A model generated the notes under the pieces. The model did not search any database. It was given only the letters and a program-made list of their open reading frames with translations, and was not told the origin of the DNA. From Serratia proteamaculans_D (lineage in GTDB: Bacteria > Pseudomonadota > Gammaproteobacteria > Enterobacterales > Enterobacteriaceae): DNA of 64,000 nucleotides. This document shows, piece after piece, positions 56,460 to 64,000 of this stretch; position 1 is the stretch's first letter; the number at the start of each line of letters is the position of its first letter. Position numbers and translations under genes: made by a program. The stretch is taken from NCBI RefSeq assembly GCF_049959315.1, contig NZ_CP188201.1, one strand, 5' to 3'.

Positions 56460-56696
56460 TTAATACTTCTCACCACGGGTACGCAGATCGGCCAAGACCG
56501 TCTCAATACCCTTCTTATCAATAACACGCATACCTTTAGCAGATACACGCAGCGTTACAAAGCGCTTCTCAGCCTCAACCCAAAAACGGTGTGAGTGCAG
56601 GTTCGGCAGAAAACGGCGTTTGGTCGCGTTCATTGCGTGGGAACGGTTGTTACCGCTCACCGGGCGCTTGCCAGTAACTTGGCAGACTCGTGACAT
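56460..56696 (-). CDS. rpmB: 50S ribosomal protein L28
   Basis: A 78-residue large-subunit protein beginning MSRVCQVTGKRPVSGNNRSH; length equals E. coli L28. First gene of rpmBG. GGAGAATAGAC precedes the ATG. The 263-bp space to radC holds a long inverted repeat with short terminal direct repeats, described separately, which would be transcribed as part of a long rpmB leader if the promoter is upstream of it. Confidence 0.98.
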   Translation of the reverse strand: MSRVCQVTGKRPVSGNNRSHAMNATKRRFLPNLHSHRFWVEAEKRFVTLRVSAKGMRVIDKKGIETVLADLRTRGEKY

Positions 56697-56760
56697 GTCT
56701 ATTCTCCAAAAATCAAATCAGCTCGAGCTTCGTATAGAGTATGGCCGCCTCGTCAGGCTT

Positions 56761-56856
56761 TTAGAGCCCATCTCAGCAAACTTCATACTGAGGAGACTCT
56801 CGTCATCAGGTTAGAAACCACACATCAGGTTGGAAACCTGCTGAGATAGGCTCTTA
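56761..56856. repeat. MITE-like inverted-repeat element (or rpmB leader structure)
   Basis: 15-bp terminal inverted repeats GAGCCCATCTCAGCA (56764-56778) and TGCTGAGATAGGCTC (56839-56853), one mismatch, are flanked by TTA direct repeats (56761-56763, 56854-56856). Inside are two near-identical 16-mers, CATCAGGTTAGAAACC (56804-56819) and CATCAGGTTGGAAACC (56823-56838), each holding a GGTT/AACC mini-hairpin. Total 90 bp plus the flanks. The TNA target and GAG-type ends recall IS5-family (IS1031 group) elements. Confidence 0.55.
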
Positions 56857-56959
56857 CGCCAAACCCAAGATTCTCAAAGGTGGCGTAGTATACGCTCTGA
56901 AGCGTAAGTGCTCAAGTCCCGAACAGCTAAAGATCCCAGAAGGATCGCGAAAAAATCGC

Positions 56960-57643
56960 TTAAAGCCATCCGCGCTCGGCAAAAGAGACACATTCACCCC
57001 GACCTATCACCAAATGATCGAGCACTCGGATTTCCAATAACAAGCAGGCATTAACCACTTGCTCGGTTATCAAACGATCGGCATGACTGGGTTCCGCCTT
57101 ACCCGAAGGGTGATTATGCGCCAGAATAATGGCGGCCGCATTAGCCTTCAACGCTTCACGCACAATTTCTCTCGGGTATACGACAACGCTGCTGATGGTA
57201 CCAGCAAACATCTCCTGATGGCGAATAACACGGTGCTGATTGTCTAAAAACAATACCAAAAACACTTCCCGCTCATGATGGGCCAGTAAACTTTGCAAAT
57301 AATGCTGGGTCATCCTGGGATTAAGCATGGCATTTTCCTGCGCCAGATGGCTGGAAAAGAAGCGGAACGCCAACTCGGAAATCGCCTGCAGTTGCGCATA
57401 ACTGGAATTACCCAGCCCTTTATGGCTGCAAAAAACCGAATGATCCGCCGACATCAGGTGATACAACGAGCCAAACTGCTCCAACAACTGTTCAGCCAGT
57501 TGCATGACGTGCACCCCAGGAAAACCGGTGCGCAGAAAAATGGCCAACAGCTCCGCATCTGACAGTGCCGACGCACCGTAACGCAATAGTTTTTCCCGTG
57601 GTGCCAGCGTGTCCGGCCACAAGGTGATTACCTGACTGCTCAT
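56960..57643 (-). CDS. radC: RadC family JAMM-domain protein
   Basis: A 227-residue protein with a UPF0758 N-terminal helix-hairpin-helix region and a C-terminal JAB1/MPN metalloprotease-like motif AHNHPSGKAEPSHAD (about 175-189). The biochemical role is unresolved despite the name. ATG 57643 follows GGGAGGCGAAG; the frame extends upstream to 57736 but those residues are unlike the family. It is divergent from coaBC. Confidence 0.94.
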   Translation of the reverse strand: MSSQVITLWPDTLAPREKLLRYGASALSDAELLAIFLRTGFPGVHVMQLAEQLLEQFGSLYHLMSADHSVFCSHKGLGNSSYAQLQAISELAFRFFSSHLAQENAMLNPRMTQHYLQSLLAHHEREVFLVLFLDNQHRVIRHQEMFAGTISSVVVYPREIVREALKANAAAIILAHNHPSGKAEPSHADRLITEQVVNACLLLEIRVLDHLVIGRGECVSFAERGWL

Positions 57644-57823
57644 CTTCGCCTCCCTGAAAACGCCATAGCATGCCACGCAGCGGAGAGGCCAACGACAGGT
57701 GTTTGATAACATTGCGAAGTACTGCGCAAAGCACAATGTAACGCACTGCAGTCTCAGCAGAATCGCTCACCTGTCTGGCGGTTATGCTAAAATGGCACAT
57801 CTTTCGGAATCAATCGGACAATC

Positions 57824-59041
57824 ATGATGACGGGACTTTCCGGCAAACATATTGTGCTTGGCATCAGTGGTGGCATCGCCGCATACAAATGCCCAGAGCT
57901 GGTACGCCGCCTGCGTGACAGAGGCGCCGAAGTGCGTGTGATAATGACCAACGCGGCGAAAGCCTTTATCACGCCGCTGACGCTGCAGGCCGTTTCCGGC
58001 CATCCGGTCTCAGACGATCTGCTGGATCCCGCCGCCGAAGCGGCAATGGGCCATATCGAGCTCGGTAAATGGGCAGATCTGGTGATCTTGGCTCCGGCCA
58101 CCGCCGATCTGCTGGCGCGCATCGCCGCCGGTATGGCCAACGATCTGCTGACCACAGTTTGCCTGGCCACTGCGGCCCCCATTGCCGCTGCTCCCGCCAT
58201 GAACCAACAGATGTATCGTGCCGTCGCCACCCAGGCCAACCTGCAAACTCTGCAGGCGCGCGGCATGCTGCTGTGGGGGCCAGACAGCGGCAGCCAGGCC
58301 TGCGGTGACATCGGCCCTGGCCGCATGCTCGATCCGCTGGAAATTGTCGAACTGGCGAACAGCCATTTCTCTACGCCACAAGATCTGCAACATTTAAAGA
58401 TTATGCTCACCGCCGGCCCGACGCGTGAAGCCTTGGATCCGGTACGTTTCATCAGCAATCACAGCTCCGGAAAGATGGGTTTTGCCATCGCCCGCGCCGC
58501 CGCCGCCAGGGGTGCGCAGGTCACGTTGATAGCCGGGCCGGTCAATCTGCCAACTCCTCCCTGGGTCACCCGGGTAGACGTCGTCAGCGCGTTGGAAATG
58601 GAGCAGGCGGTACAGCAGCGCGCCGCAGCGCAAGATATTTTTATCTCCTGCGCCGCAGTAGCCGATTACCGTGCGGAACAGATTTCCGATGAAAAAATAA
58701 AAAAACAGGGTGATGAAATCATCCTCAAAATGGTAAAAAACCCCGACATCGTTGCCGGCGTTGCCGCAATGACGAAAAAGCGCCCCTTTGTCGTGGGGTT
58801 TGCCGCCGAAACCCAGAATGTGGAAGAATACGCGCGACAAAAACTGGCGCGTAAGAAACTGGATTTAATTTGCGCTAATGATGTATCGCTTGCAGAGCAT
58901 GGGTTTAACAGTGACACCAATGCCTTGCACCTTTTTTGGCAGGATGGAGAAAAGCGCCTGGCGCTGAGCGACAAGGCACTCCTTGGCCAACGTTTAATAG
59001 ACGAGATAGTCAGCCGTTATGATGAAAAAAATCGACGTTAA
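57824..59041 (+). CDS. coaBC: Bifunctional phosphopantothenoylcysteine synthetase/decarboxylase
   Basis: A 405-residue enzyme (Dfp) for two steps of CoA synthesis. The N-terminal flavin decarboxylase domain has GISGGIAAYK, the catalytic His in MGHIELGKWAD (about 75) and ACGDIG cysteine loop (about 158); the C-terminal synthetase has TAGPTREALDPVRFISNHSSGKMG (seen in parts around 193-215) and the catalytic KKQ lysine. Start is ATG 57824 or the next codon. dut starts 23 bases before its end. Confidence 0.98.
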   Translation: MMTGLSGKHIVLGISGGIAAYKCPELVRRLRDRGAEVRVIMTNAAKAFITPLTLQAVSGHPVSDDLLDPAAEAAMGHIELGKWADLVILAPATADLLARIAAGMANDLLTTVCLATAAPIAAAPAMNQQMYRAVATQANLQTLQARGMLLWGPDSGSQACGDIGPGRMLDPLEIVELANSHFSTPQDLQHLKIMLTAGPTREALDPVRFISNHSSGKMGFAIARAAAARGAQVTLIAGPVNLPTPPWVTRVDVVSALEMEQAVQQRAAAQDIFISCAAVADYRAEQISDEKIKKQGDEIILKMVKNPDIVAGVAAMTKKRPFVVGFAAETQNVEEYARQKLARKKLDLICANDVSLAEHGFNSDTNALHLFWQDGEKRLALSDKALLGQRLIDEIVSRYDEKNRR

Positions 59042-59477
59042 AATCCTGGACCCGCGTATCGGCAAGGATTTCCCATTACCGACCTACGCCACCCCTGGCT
59101 CTGCCGGCCTAGATCTGCGTGCCTGCCTGGACAGCGCCGTTGAACTGGCACCGGGTGAAACCCAGTTGCTGCCTACCGGCCTGGCGATTCACATCGCCGA
59201 TACCGATCTTGCGGCAGTAATCTTGCCGCGTTCCGGTCTGGGCCATAAACACGGAGTGGTACTGGGCAACCTGGTCGGCCTGATCGATTCCGATTATCAG
59301 GGTCAACTGATGGTTTCCGTCTGGAACCGCGGTCAAAAATCCTTCACTATTGAGCCCGGCGAACGTATCGCACAGATGGTATTTGTGCCAGTGGTGCAAG
59401 CTGAGTTCAATCTGGTTGAAGAATTCGACAGCAGCGAACGTGGTGCCGGTGGTTTTGGCCATTCCGGCCGCCACTAA
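59019..59477 (+). CDS. dut: Deoxyuridine 5'-triphosphate nucleotidohydrolase
   Basis: A 152-residue trimeric dUTPase. The five motifs are visible: AGLDLRA, RSGLGHKHG, GLIDSDYQGQ, GERIAQM and the C-terminal RGAGGFGHSGR. It overlaps the end of coaBC by 23 bp, the same coupling as in E. coli. Confidence 0.98.
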   Translation: MMKKIDVKILDPRIGKDFPLPTYATPGSAGLDLRACLDSAVELAPGETQLLPTGLAIHIADTDLAAVILPRSGLGHKHGVVLGNLVGLIDSDYQGQLMVSVWNRGQKSFTIEPGERIAQMVFVPVVQAEFNLVEEFDSSERGAGGFGHSGRH

Positions 59478-59731
59478 GCGATACCCGATTGCCGACAGGG
59501 AAACGTCGCCTGAAATCTTGCCACACCGGAGAGAAGGACAGCTCTACGGCAAGGTTTGGCCGGCTACGATTTCAGCGCAGACCAGGACGCGCGGAGAATA
59601 CAGGTCGTTAAGGCCGCTGACCCCAGCATCGTAAAAAAGCTATCACATAAGCCGCACAGGGATAATCTCTGCAGCGGCCGGTGCCCGGGTTTTCGAAAGT
59701 CTAAGCAGTTTTAGCAAGGGTCTAATCAGAC

Positions 59732-60328
59732 ATGGCAGAAAAAGAAAAAATCAAAAGGAACCGGCGCGAGGAAATACTGCAGGCGTTAGCCCAAATGCTG
59801 GAATCCAGCGACGGCAGCCAGCGTATTACCACCGCTAAACTTGCCGCTAACGTCGGAGTCTCCGAAGCTGCACTGTACCGGCACTTCCCAAGTAAGACAC
59901 GGATGTTCGACAGTCTGATCGAGTTTATTGAAGACAGCCTGATCACCCGCATCAACCTGATCCTGCAGGATGAGAAAGAAACCTTTAACCGCCTGCGTTT
60001 GATTCTGTTACTGGTGCTGGGGTTTGCCGAACGCAACCCGGGCCTGACGCGCATCATGACCGGCCACGCACTAATGTTTGAGCAGGATCGATTACAGGGG
60101 CGAATCAACCAGCTGTTTGAACGCATCGAGGCTCAACTGCGCCAGGTGTTGAAAGAACGCAAACTGCGGGAAGGCAAAGGCTTTATCGTGGACGAAACGC
60201 TGCTGGCAAGCCAGTTACTGGCGTTTTGTGAAGGCATGCTGTCACGCTATGTGCGCTCCGAATTCCGCTACCGCCCAACGCAAGAATTCGATGGCCGCTG
60301 GCCACTGTTGGCGGCACAGCTGCAGTAA
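59732..60328 (+). CDS. slmA: Nucleoid occlusion factor SlmA
   Basis: A 198-residue TetR-family protein that binds chromosomal SBS sites and inhibits FtsZ assembly over the nucleoid. The N-terminal helix-turn-helix ITTAKLAANVGVSEAALYRHFPSKTRMF (about 30-57) and the length are those of SlmA. The 254-bp region after dut (59478-59731) holds no supportable gene. It converges with pyrE. Confidence 0.97.
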   Translation: MAEKEKIKRNRREEILQALAQMLESSDGSQRITTAKLAANVGVSEAALYRHFPSKTRMFDSLIEFIEDSLITRINLILQDEKETFNRLRLILLLVLGFAERNPGLTRIMTGHALMFEQDRLQGRINQLFERIEAQLRQVLKERKLREGKGFIVDETLLASQLLAFCEGMLSRYVRSEFRYRPTQEFDGRWPLLAAQLQ

Positions 60329-60331
60329 ATC

Positions 60332-60365
60332 CTATGCCGGGCGCAGTCAAATGCACCCGGCATAG
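60332..60365. terminator. Inverted repeat between slmA and pyrE
   Basis: Perfect 10-bp arms CTATGCCGGG / CCCGGCATAG with a 14-base loop, between convergent stops at 60328 and 60377. No T-run, so it may be a weak or Rho-assisted terminator. Confidence 0.6.
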
Positions 60366-60376
60366 TAGAACCCGCG

Positions 60377-61018
60377 TTAAACCCCGTACTGCTCGCGATA
60401 AGCACGAACTGCCGCCAGGTGATCCGCCATTTCCGGTTTTTCTTCCAGATAAACAATCAAATCCTTCAGCGTCACGATGGAAATGACCTTGCAGTGATAG
60501 TCACGCTCCACTTCCTGAATGGCAGAAATATCTGCACGGCCGCGCTCCTGGCGATCGAGAGAAATCAATACCCCGGCCAAGGTGGCACCACCAGCACCGA
60601 TGATTTCCATCGATTCACGGATCGCCGTACCGGCAGTGATGACGTCGTCCACCAGCATTACACGGCCCTGCAGTGGGCTGCCTACCAGAGTGCCCCCTTC
60701 GCCATGGGTTTTGGCTTCTTTACGGTTAAAGCAGTACGGCACATCACGCTCATGATGTTCCGCCAATGCGACCGCCGTGGTGGTGGCGATCGGAATGCCT
60801 TTGTAGGCCGGACCAAACAGCAGGTCGAACTCAATACCGGAATCCACCAGCGCTTCGGCATAGAAACGCCCTAACAGCGCGAGATCACGCCCGGTATTAA
60901 ACAGGCCGGCATTAAAGAAATACGGGCTGGTGCGGCCGGATTTCAGGGTGAACTCGCCGAATTTCAATACCTGCTTGTTAAGCGCGAACTCGATAAACTG
61001 GCGCTGATAGGCTTTCAT
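60377..61018 (-). CDS. pyrE: Orotate phosphoribosyltransferase
   Basis: A 213-residue enzyme of pyrimidine synthesis. The PRPP-binding motif MLVDDVITAGTAIRE (about 119-133) and FGPAYKGIPIATTTAVAL are conserved. GAGGAG precedes the ATG. It lies behind rph, with a terminator-like attenuator between the two, so UTP-dependent rph translation and transcription coupling should control it. Confidence 0.98.
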   Translation of the reverse strand: MKAYQRQFIEFALNKQVLKFGEFTLKSGRTSPYFFNAGLFNTGRDLALLGRFYAEALVDSGIEFDLLFGPAYKGIPIATTTAVALAEHHERDVPYCFNRKEAKTHGEGGTLVGSPLQGRVMLVDDVITAGTAIRESMEIIGAGGATLAGVLISLDRQERGRADISAIQEVERDYHCKVISIVTLKDLIVYLEEKPEMADHLAAVRAYREQYGV

Positions 61019-61079
61019 TACTGCTTCTCCTCGTCTGGTCGGTTAGATCTGTTAATACTGCCGCCCGATCGTCGGGCGT

Positions 61080-61103
61080 AAAAAAGGCGACTATTGAGTC
61101 GCC
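61080..61103 (-). terminator. pyrE attenuator (terminator) after rph
   Basis: On the minus strand GGCGACT / AGTCGCC with a short loop, followed by six Ts, starting 7 bp after the rph stop. A second small hairpin GCCCGA / TCGGGC (61063-61077) follows. This is the classical position for the UTP-sensing pyrE attenuator, in which ribosomes closely following RNA polymerase to the end of rph prevent the hairpin. Confidence 0.88.
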
Positions 61104-61110
61104 TTAATAA

Positions 61111-61827
61111 TTAGTCTGCCAGCGCCGCTTTCTGCGCCTGGAAGATGGTATCGATGCCCCCTCGGGCCAGCGCCAATAGCGCCAATAGCTCATCGTGGCT
61201 GAACGGCTCGCCCTCGGCGGTGCCCTGCACCTCGATCATGCGGCCATCTTCCATCATCACTACGTTCATGTCGGTTTCTGCCGCAGAGTCTTCGACATAC
61301 TCCAAATCGCACAGCGCTTCGCCGTTAACGATACCAACGGAAACTGCCGCTACCATTCCTTTCATCGGATTAGCTTTCAGCTTGCCGTTGGCCACCAGCG
61401 TATTTAACGCATCGGCCAGCGCAACACAGGCACCGGAAATAGACGCGGTACGGGTGCCACCATCGGCCTGCAAGACGTCACAGTCGAGCGTGATGGTAAA
61501 CTCACCCAGCTTTTTCAAATCTACCGCTGCACGCAGCGAACGGGCGATCAGGCGCTGAATTTCCAGCGTGCGGCCGCCCTGCTTGCCTTTTGCGGCTTCG
61601 CGGGCGTTACGGCTGTGGGTAGAACGCGGCAGCATGCCGTATTCAGCGGTGATCCATCCCTGGCCCTGACCTTTCAGGAAACGCGGAACGCCCTCTTCTA
61701 CCGTGGCGGTGCACAAAACCTTGGTATCGCCAAACTCAACCAGCACTGAGCCTTCTGCATGTTTGGTATAGTGACGGGTCAGTGTCAGTGGGCGAACTTG
61801 TTGTGGTGCTCTGCCTGCAGGACGCAT
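61111..61827 (-). CDS. rph: Ribonuclease PH
   Basis: A 238-residue phosphorolytic 3'-exoribonuclease finishing tRNA 3' ends. It starts MRPAGRAPQQVRPLTLTRHY and includes GSVLVEFGDTKVLC and LDCDVLQADGGTRTASISGA. The frame is intact to the full family length, unlike the frameshifted rph of E. coli K-12. ATG 61827 follows GGAGAGAG; 13 upstream codons in frame are not conserved. A -10-like TATAAT lies at 61864-61869 on the minus strand. Confidence 0.97.
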   Translation of the reverse strand: MRPAGRAPQQVRPLTLTRHYTKHAEGSVLVEFGDTKVLCTATVEEGVPRFLKGQGQGWITAEYGMLPRSTHSRNAREAAKGKQGGRTLEIQRLIARSLRAAVDLKKLGEFTITLDCDVLQADGGTRTASISGACVALADALNTLVANGKLKANPMKGMVAAVSVGIVNGEALCDLEYVEDSAAETDMNVVMMEDGRMIEVQGTAEGEPFSHDELLALLALARGGIDTIFQAQKAALAD

Positions 61828-61914
61828 GGGCTCTCTCCGGCTTCTAATCAACGATTGGCTGCGCATTATACGGGCTTAGTGACGTAATGCCTATCCTGCC
61901 CGCATCTCCAACGC

Positions 61915-61920
61915 TATAAT
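61915..61920 (+). promoter_or_regulatory. -10 element upstream of yicC
   Basis: TATAAT in context ACGCTATAATCG, 33 bp before the yicC ATG; the -35 is poor. On the other strand another TATAAT (61864-61869) points to rph, so the two genes use divergent promoters. Confidence 0.55.
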
Positions 61921-61953
61921 CGCTTCATCTTTTCCTATTACGGGTACGCATCA

Positions 61954-62817
61954 ATGATCCGCAGCATGACAGCCTACGCCCGGCGTGAAATCAAGGGTGA
62001 ATGGGGCAGCGCAGCTTGGGAGCTGCGTTCCGTGAACCAACGCTATCTAGAAACCTACATCCGCCTGCCGGAGCAGTTCCGCAGCCTGGAGCCGGTGATC
62101 CGCGAACGTATTCGTGGCCGCCTGACCCGTGGCAAAGTGGAGTGCAACCTGCGCTTCGAACTGGATCCGAGCGCACAAAGCTCAATGATCCTGAACGAAA
62201 AACTGGCCAAGCAACTGGTTGAAGCCGCCAACTGGGTAAAAATGCAGAGCGACGAAGGTGAAATTGATCCTATCGACGTACTGCGTTGGCCTGGCGTGAT
62301 GTCTGCCCAGGAGCAGGATCTGGACGCTATCAGCGCTCAGCTGATGCAGGCGCTGGACGGCGCACTGGATGACTTCATTATTGCTCGCGAAAGCGAAGGT
62401 ACCGCACTGAAAGCGCTGATTGAACAGCGTTTGGACGGCGTTAGCGCCGAAGTGATCAAGGTACGTGCCCAGATGCCAAACATTCTGCAATGGCAGCGTG
62501 AGCGTCTGGTCAGCAAGCTGGAAGAAGCTCAGGTACAGCTGGAAAATACCCGTCTGGAACAGGAACTGGTGTTAATGGCGCAGCGTGTTGACGTCGCCGA
62601 AGAGCTGGATCGCCTGGAAGCGCACGTAAAAGAAACGCACAACATCCTGAAGAAAAAAGAAGCCGTAGGTCGCCGCCTCGACTTTATGATGCAGGAGTTC
62701 AACCGCGAATCCAACACCCTGGCATCCAAGTCGATCAATGCCGAGGTCACCACCTCCGCCATCGAGCTGAAAGTGTTGATTGAGCAAATGCGCGAGCAGA
62801 TCCAGAACATCGAGTGA
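61954..62817 (+). CDS. yicC: YicC family endoribonuclease
   Basis: A 287-residue protein with the YicC_N and DUF1732 domains: start MIRSMTAYARREIKG, middle LRWPGVMSAQEQDLD, end EFNRESNTLASKSINAEVTT followed by EQMREQIQNIE. Length equals E. coli YicC, which has been reported as an endoribonuclease. It is complete even though an integrase gene follows; the 3' end of yicC is a recalled integration target of mobilisable genomic islands. Confidence 0.95.
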   Translation: MIRSMTAYARREIKGEWGSAAWELRSVNQRYLETYIRLPEQFRSLEPVIRERIRGRLTRGKVECNLRFELDPSAQSSMILNEKLAKQLVEAANWVKMQSDEGEIDPIDVLRWPGVMSAQEQDLDAISAQLMQALDGALDDFIIARESEGTALKALIEQRLDGVSAEVIKVRAQMPNILQWQRERLVSKLEEAQVQLENTRLEQELVLMAQRVDVAEELDRLEAHVKETHNILKKKEAVGRRLDFMMQEFNRESNTLASKSINAEVTTSAIELKVLIEQMREQIQNIE

Positions 62818-62854
62818 TCTATCAGCATGTATCATGTAATATAAAATATCTATA

Positions 62855-62880
62855 AAAGCCCGTTAGTTACGGGCTTTATT
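62855..62880 (+). terminator. Terminator after yicC
   Basis: Stem AAAGCCCGT / ACGGGCTTT with loop TAGTT followed by ATT; 38 bp after the yicC stop. Confidence 0.85.
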
Positions 62881-62926
62881 CATCTCATTCAATCCCATCC
62901 CACCTACTCAAATCTCATCATTTTGA

Positions 62927-62977
62927 TGTACCATATACTGTACCAACCATAGATATGGTACATACACTTTTGGTACA
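62927..62977. promoter_or_regulatory. Four-copy heptamer array upstream of the integrase
   Basis: TGTACCA occurs twice in direct orientation (62927-62933, 62939-62945) and its reverse complement TGGTACA twice (62956-62962, 62971-62977), forming nested inverted repeats directly before the integrase ribosome site (AAGG, 62977-62980). Candidate operator for integrase autoregulation or arm-type recombinase sites. Confidence 0.6.
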
Positions 62978-62986
62978 AGGTAGTCA

Positions 62987-64000
62987 TTGAACGTGGGCAA
63001 ACTTACAGATATACAGATCAAAGCTTGGGTAAAGGCGGGAGAACACTTCGAAGGCAAGGCTGATGGTAATGGTCTCTATCTTTGCTACCGAGAAAGCTTC
63101 GCAACACCAAAATGGCGCTTCCGTTACAGCTTGTCTGGAAAGGCACGAGCTATGTGGATCGGATCCTATGGCGAGTTTTCTCTCGCTAAAGCGCGTGAAA
63201 CAGTCAGGATGCTTTCAGCAAGGGTTGCCCTTGGGTATGACGTGGCAAGTGAGAAAAAAGAGCGTAAAGCATCTGCTATCGCCAAAATCGAGTCTGATAA
63301 GAACGCACGTCGGGTCTCTGACCTAGCGACCGAATATTTTGAACGGCAGATTCTTGGCCGCTGGAAGCATCCAGACATTCTCAGACGTAGAATAGATAAG
63401 GACATCAATCCAAGTATCGGCCATCTTAAAGCCGATGAAGTAAAGCCACGGCATATTGATGATATGCTACAAAAAATTATTTCTCGTGGTGCGCCAACAA
63501 TAGCAAACGATGTTCTTAGGTGGACTCGTCGAATATTTAATTACGGCATCAAGAGACAGATCTTAGAGGTTAACCCTGCTGCCGCCTTCGACCTTTCTGA
63601 TGCTGGAGGACAAGAGAAATCTCGAGATCGGTTCCTTACTGATGAAGAGTTATCTCAATTATTTTCAGCAATGAGAAAAGCTAAAGGTTTTGGGCGACAA
63701 AATGAACTGACGTTTAAACTATTATTGCTACTTTGCTGCCGAAAAATGGAACTATGTTCAGCACGTTGGGAGAGTATAGATTTAGAAAACGCAGTATGGC
63801 ACTTAACGGGTACAAAAAATGGTGATGATATAGATATTCCATTACCTGAGTCTGCTATTATCTGGCTAAACGAGCTTAAGGTAATGGCTTGTAATAGTGA
63901 ATGGGTTTTGCCTGCCAGAAAAATGCAAAATCGCATGATACCCCATATTGTAGATAGCACTCTTCCTGTCGCACTTTCTAAACTAAAACCACACCTTCCT
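62987..64000 (+). CDS. P4-type tyrosine recombinase/integrase, 3' end cut by window
   Basis: The frame is open from 62987 to the end of the window (338 codons). From the GTG at 62993 it reads VGKLTDIQIKAWVKAGEHFE; an N-terminal DUF4102 domain (about 1-90, KWRFRYSLSGKARAMWIGSYGEFSLAKAR in parts), a core-binding SAM-like domain (about 105-200), and the start of the catalytic domain with the first catalytic Arg in CRKMELCSARW (about residue 250). The HxxR and Tyr motifs lie beyond 64000. TTG 62987, six bases after AAGG, and GTG 62993 are both possible starts. Composition is lower in GC than yicC, fitting transferred DNA. It probably marks one end of a genomic island integrated next to yicC. Confidence 0.9.
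   Translation, partial: MNVGKLTDIQIKAWVKAGEHFEGKADGNGLYLCYRESFATPKWRFRYSLSGKARAMWIGSYGEFSLAKARETVRMLSARVALGYDVASEKKERKASAIAKIESDKNARRVSDLATEYFERQILGRWKHPDILRRRIDKDINPSIGHLKADEVKPRHIDDMLQKIISRGAPTIANDVLRWTRRIFNYGIKRQILEVNPAAAFDLSDAGGQEKSRDRFLTDEELSQLFSAMRKAKGFGRQNELTFKLLLLLCCRKMELCSARWESIDLENAVWHLTGTKNGDDIDIPLPESAIIWLNELKVMACNSEWVLPARKMQNRMIPHIVDSTLPVALSKLKPHLP

Noticed and set aside
59478..59731. Small gene between dut and slmA
   Set aside because: Short frames exist, but none has a ribosome site, conserved motif or coding-like codon pattern.
62818..62986. tRNA gene as attachment site for the integrase
   Set aside because: No cloverleaf-like sequence or CCA end is present between yicC and the integrase.

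Overview
The window is a chromosomal segment of an enterobacterium. Gene content, gene order and the Klebsiella/Serratia-type LPS core genes (waaE, wabG, wabH, wabN) point to Serratia or a close relative; the genus is an inference from remembered family knowledge, not a database match. Nearly everything is housekeeping DNA with dense, moderately GC-rich coding. No tRNA, rRNA, CRISPR array or complete insertion sequence was recognised.

Layout. (1) 1-28.3 kb matches the 88-89 min block of E. coli: metL-metB and divergent metJ, rpmE, priA, cytR, ftsN, hslVU, menA, rraA, zapB, glpFK, glpX, emrD, a putative Fe-S-sensing regulator in tandem with fpr, yiiR, yiiQ, tpiA, sbp, pfkA, fieF, cpxP (with the 3'-UTR sRNA CpxQ) and divergent cpxRA. 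(2) 28.4-42.6 kb matches the 81-82 min block: trmL, a DUF3313-type lipoprotein, cysE-gpsA-secB-grxC-yibN, gpmM-envC-yibQ, tdh-kbl, and hldD-waaF-waaC. The two blocks are far apart in E. coli and are joined here between cpxA and trmL. (3) 42.6-52.7 kb is the variable LPS core region: a GT4 gene, a low-GC O-antigen ligase and GT2 gene, then wabN and a GT9 gene on the minus strand, waaQ-wabG-wabH on the plus strand, and another minus-strand GT9 gene. (4) 52.7-62.8 kb returns to conserved genes: waaA-waaE-coaD, mutM, rpmBG, radC, coaBC-dut, slmA, rph-pyrE, yicC. (5) From about 62.9 kb a P4-type tyrosine integrase begins right after yicC and runs off the end. This is probably the edge of a genomic island.

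Regulatory signals visible in the DNA include tandem met boxes, a sigma-32 promoter and GNRA-capped leader hairpin before hslV, two GlpR-like operators before glpF, a perfect CpxR box, a Cra site before pfkA, the pyrE attenuator behind an intact rph, an ERIC element, and a 90-bp TIR-bounded palindrome upstream of rpmB.

The parts most worth attention are the integrase and its four-copy heptamer array, the mosaic low-GC LPS segment, the SufR-like regulator coupled to fpr, the rpmB upstream palindrome, and a terminator-like hairpin that contains the trmL Shine-Dalgarno. I did not find a clear, complete, previously undescribed multi-gene system. If one exists it is most likely beyond the right edge, in the island started by the integrase.
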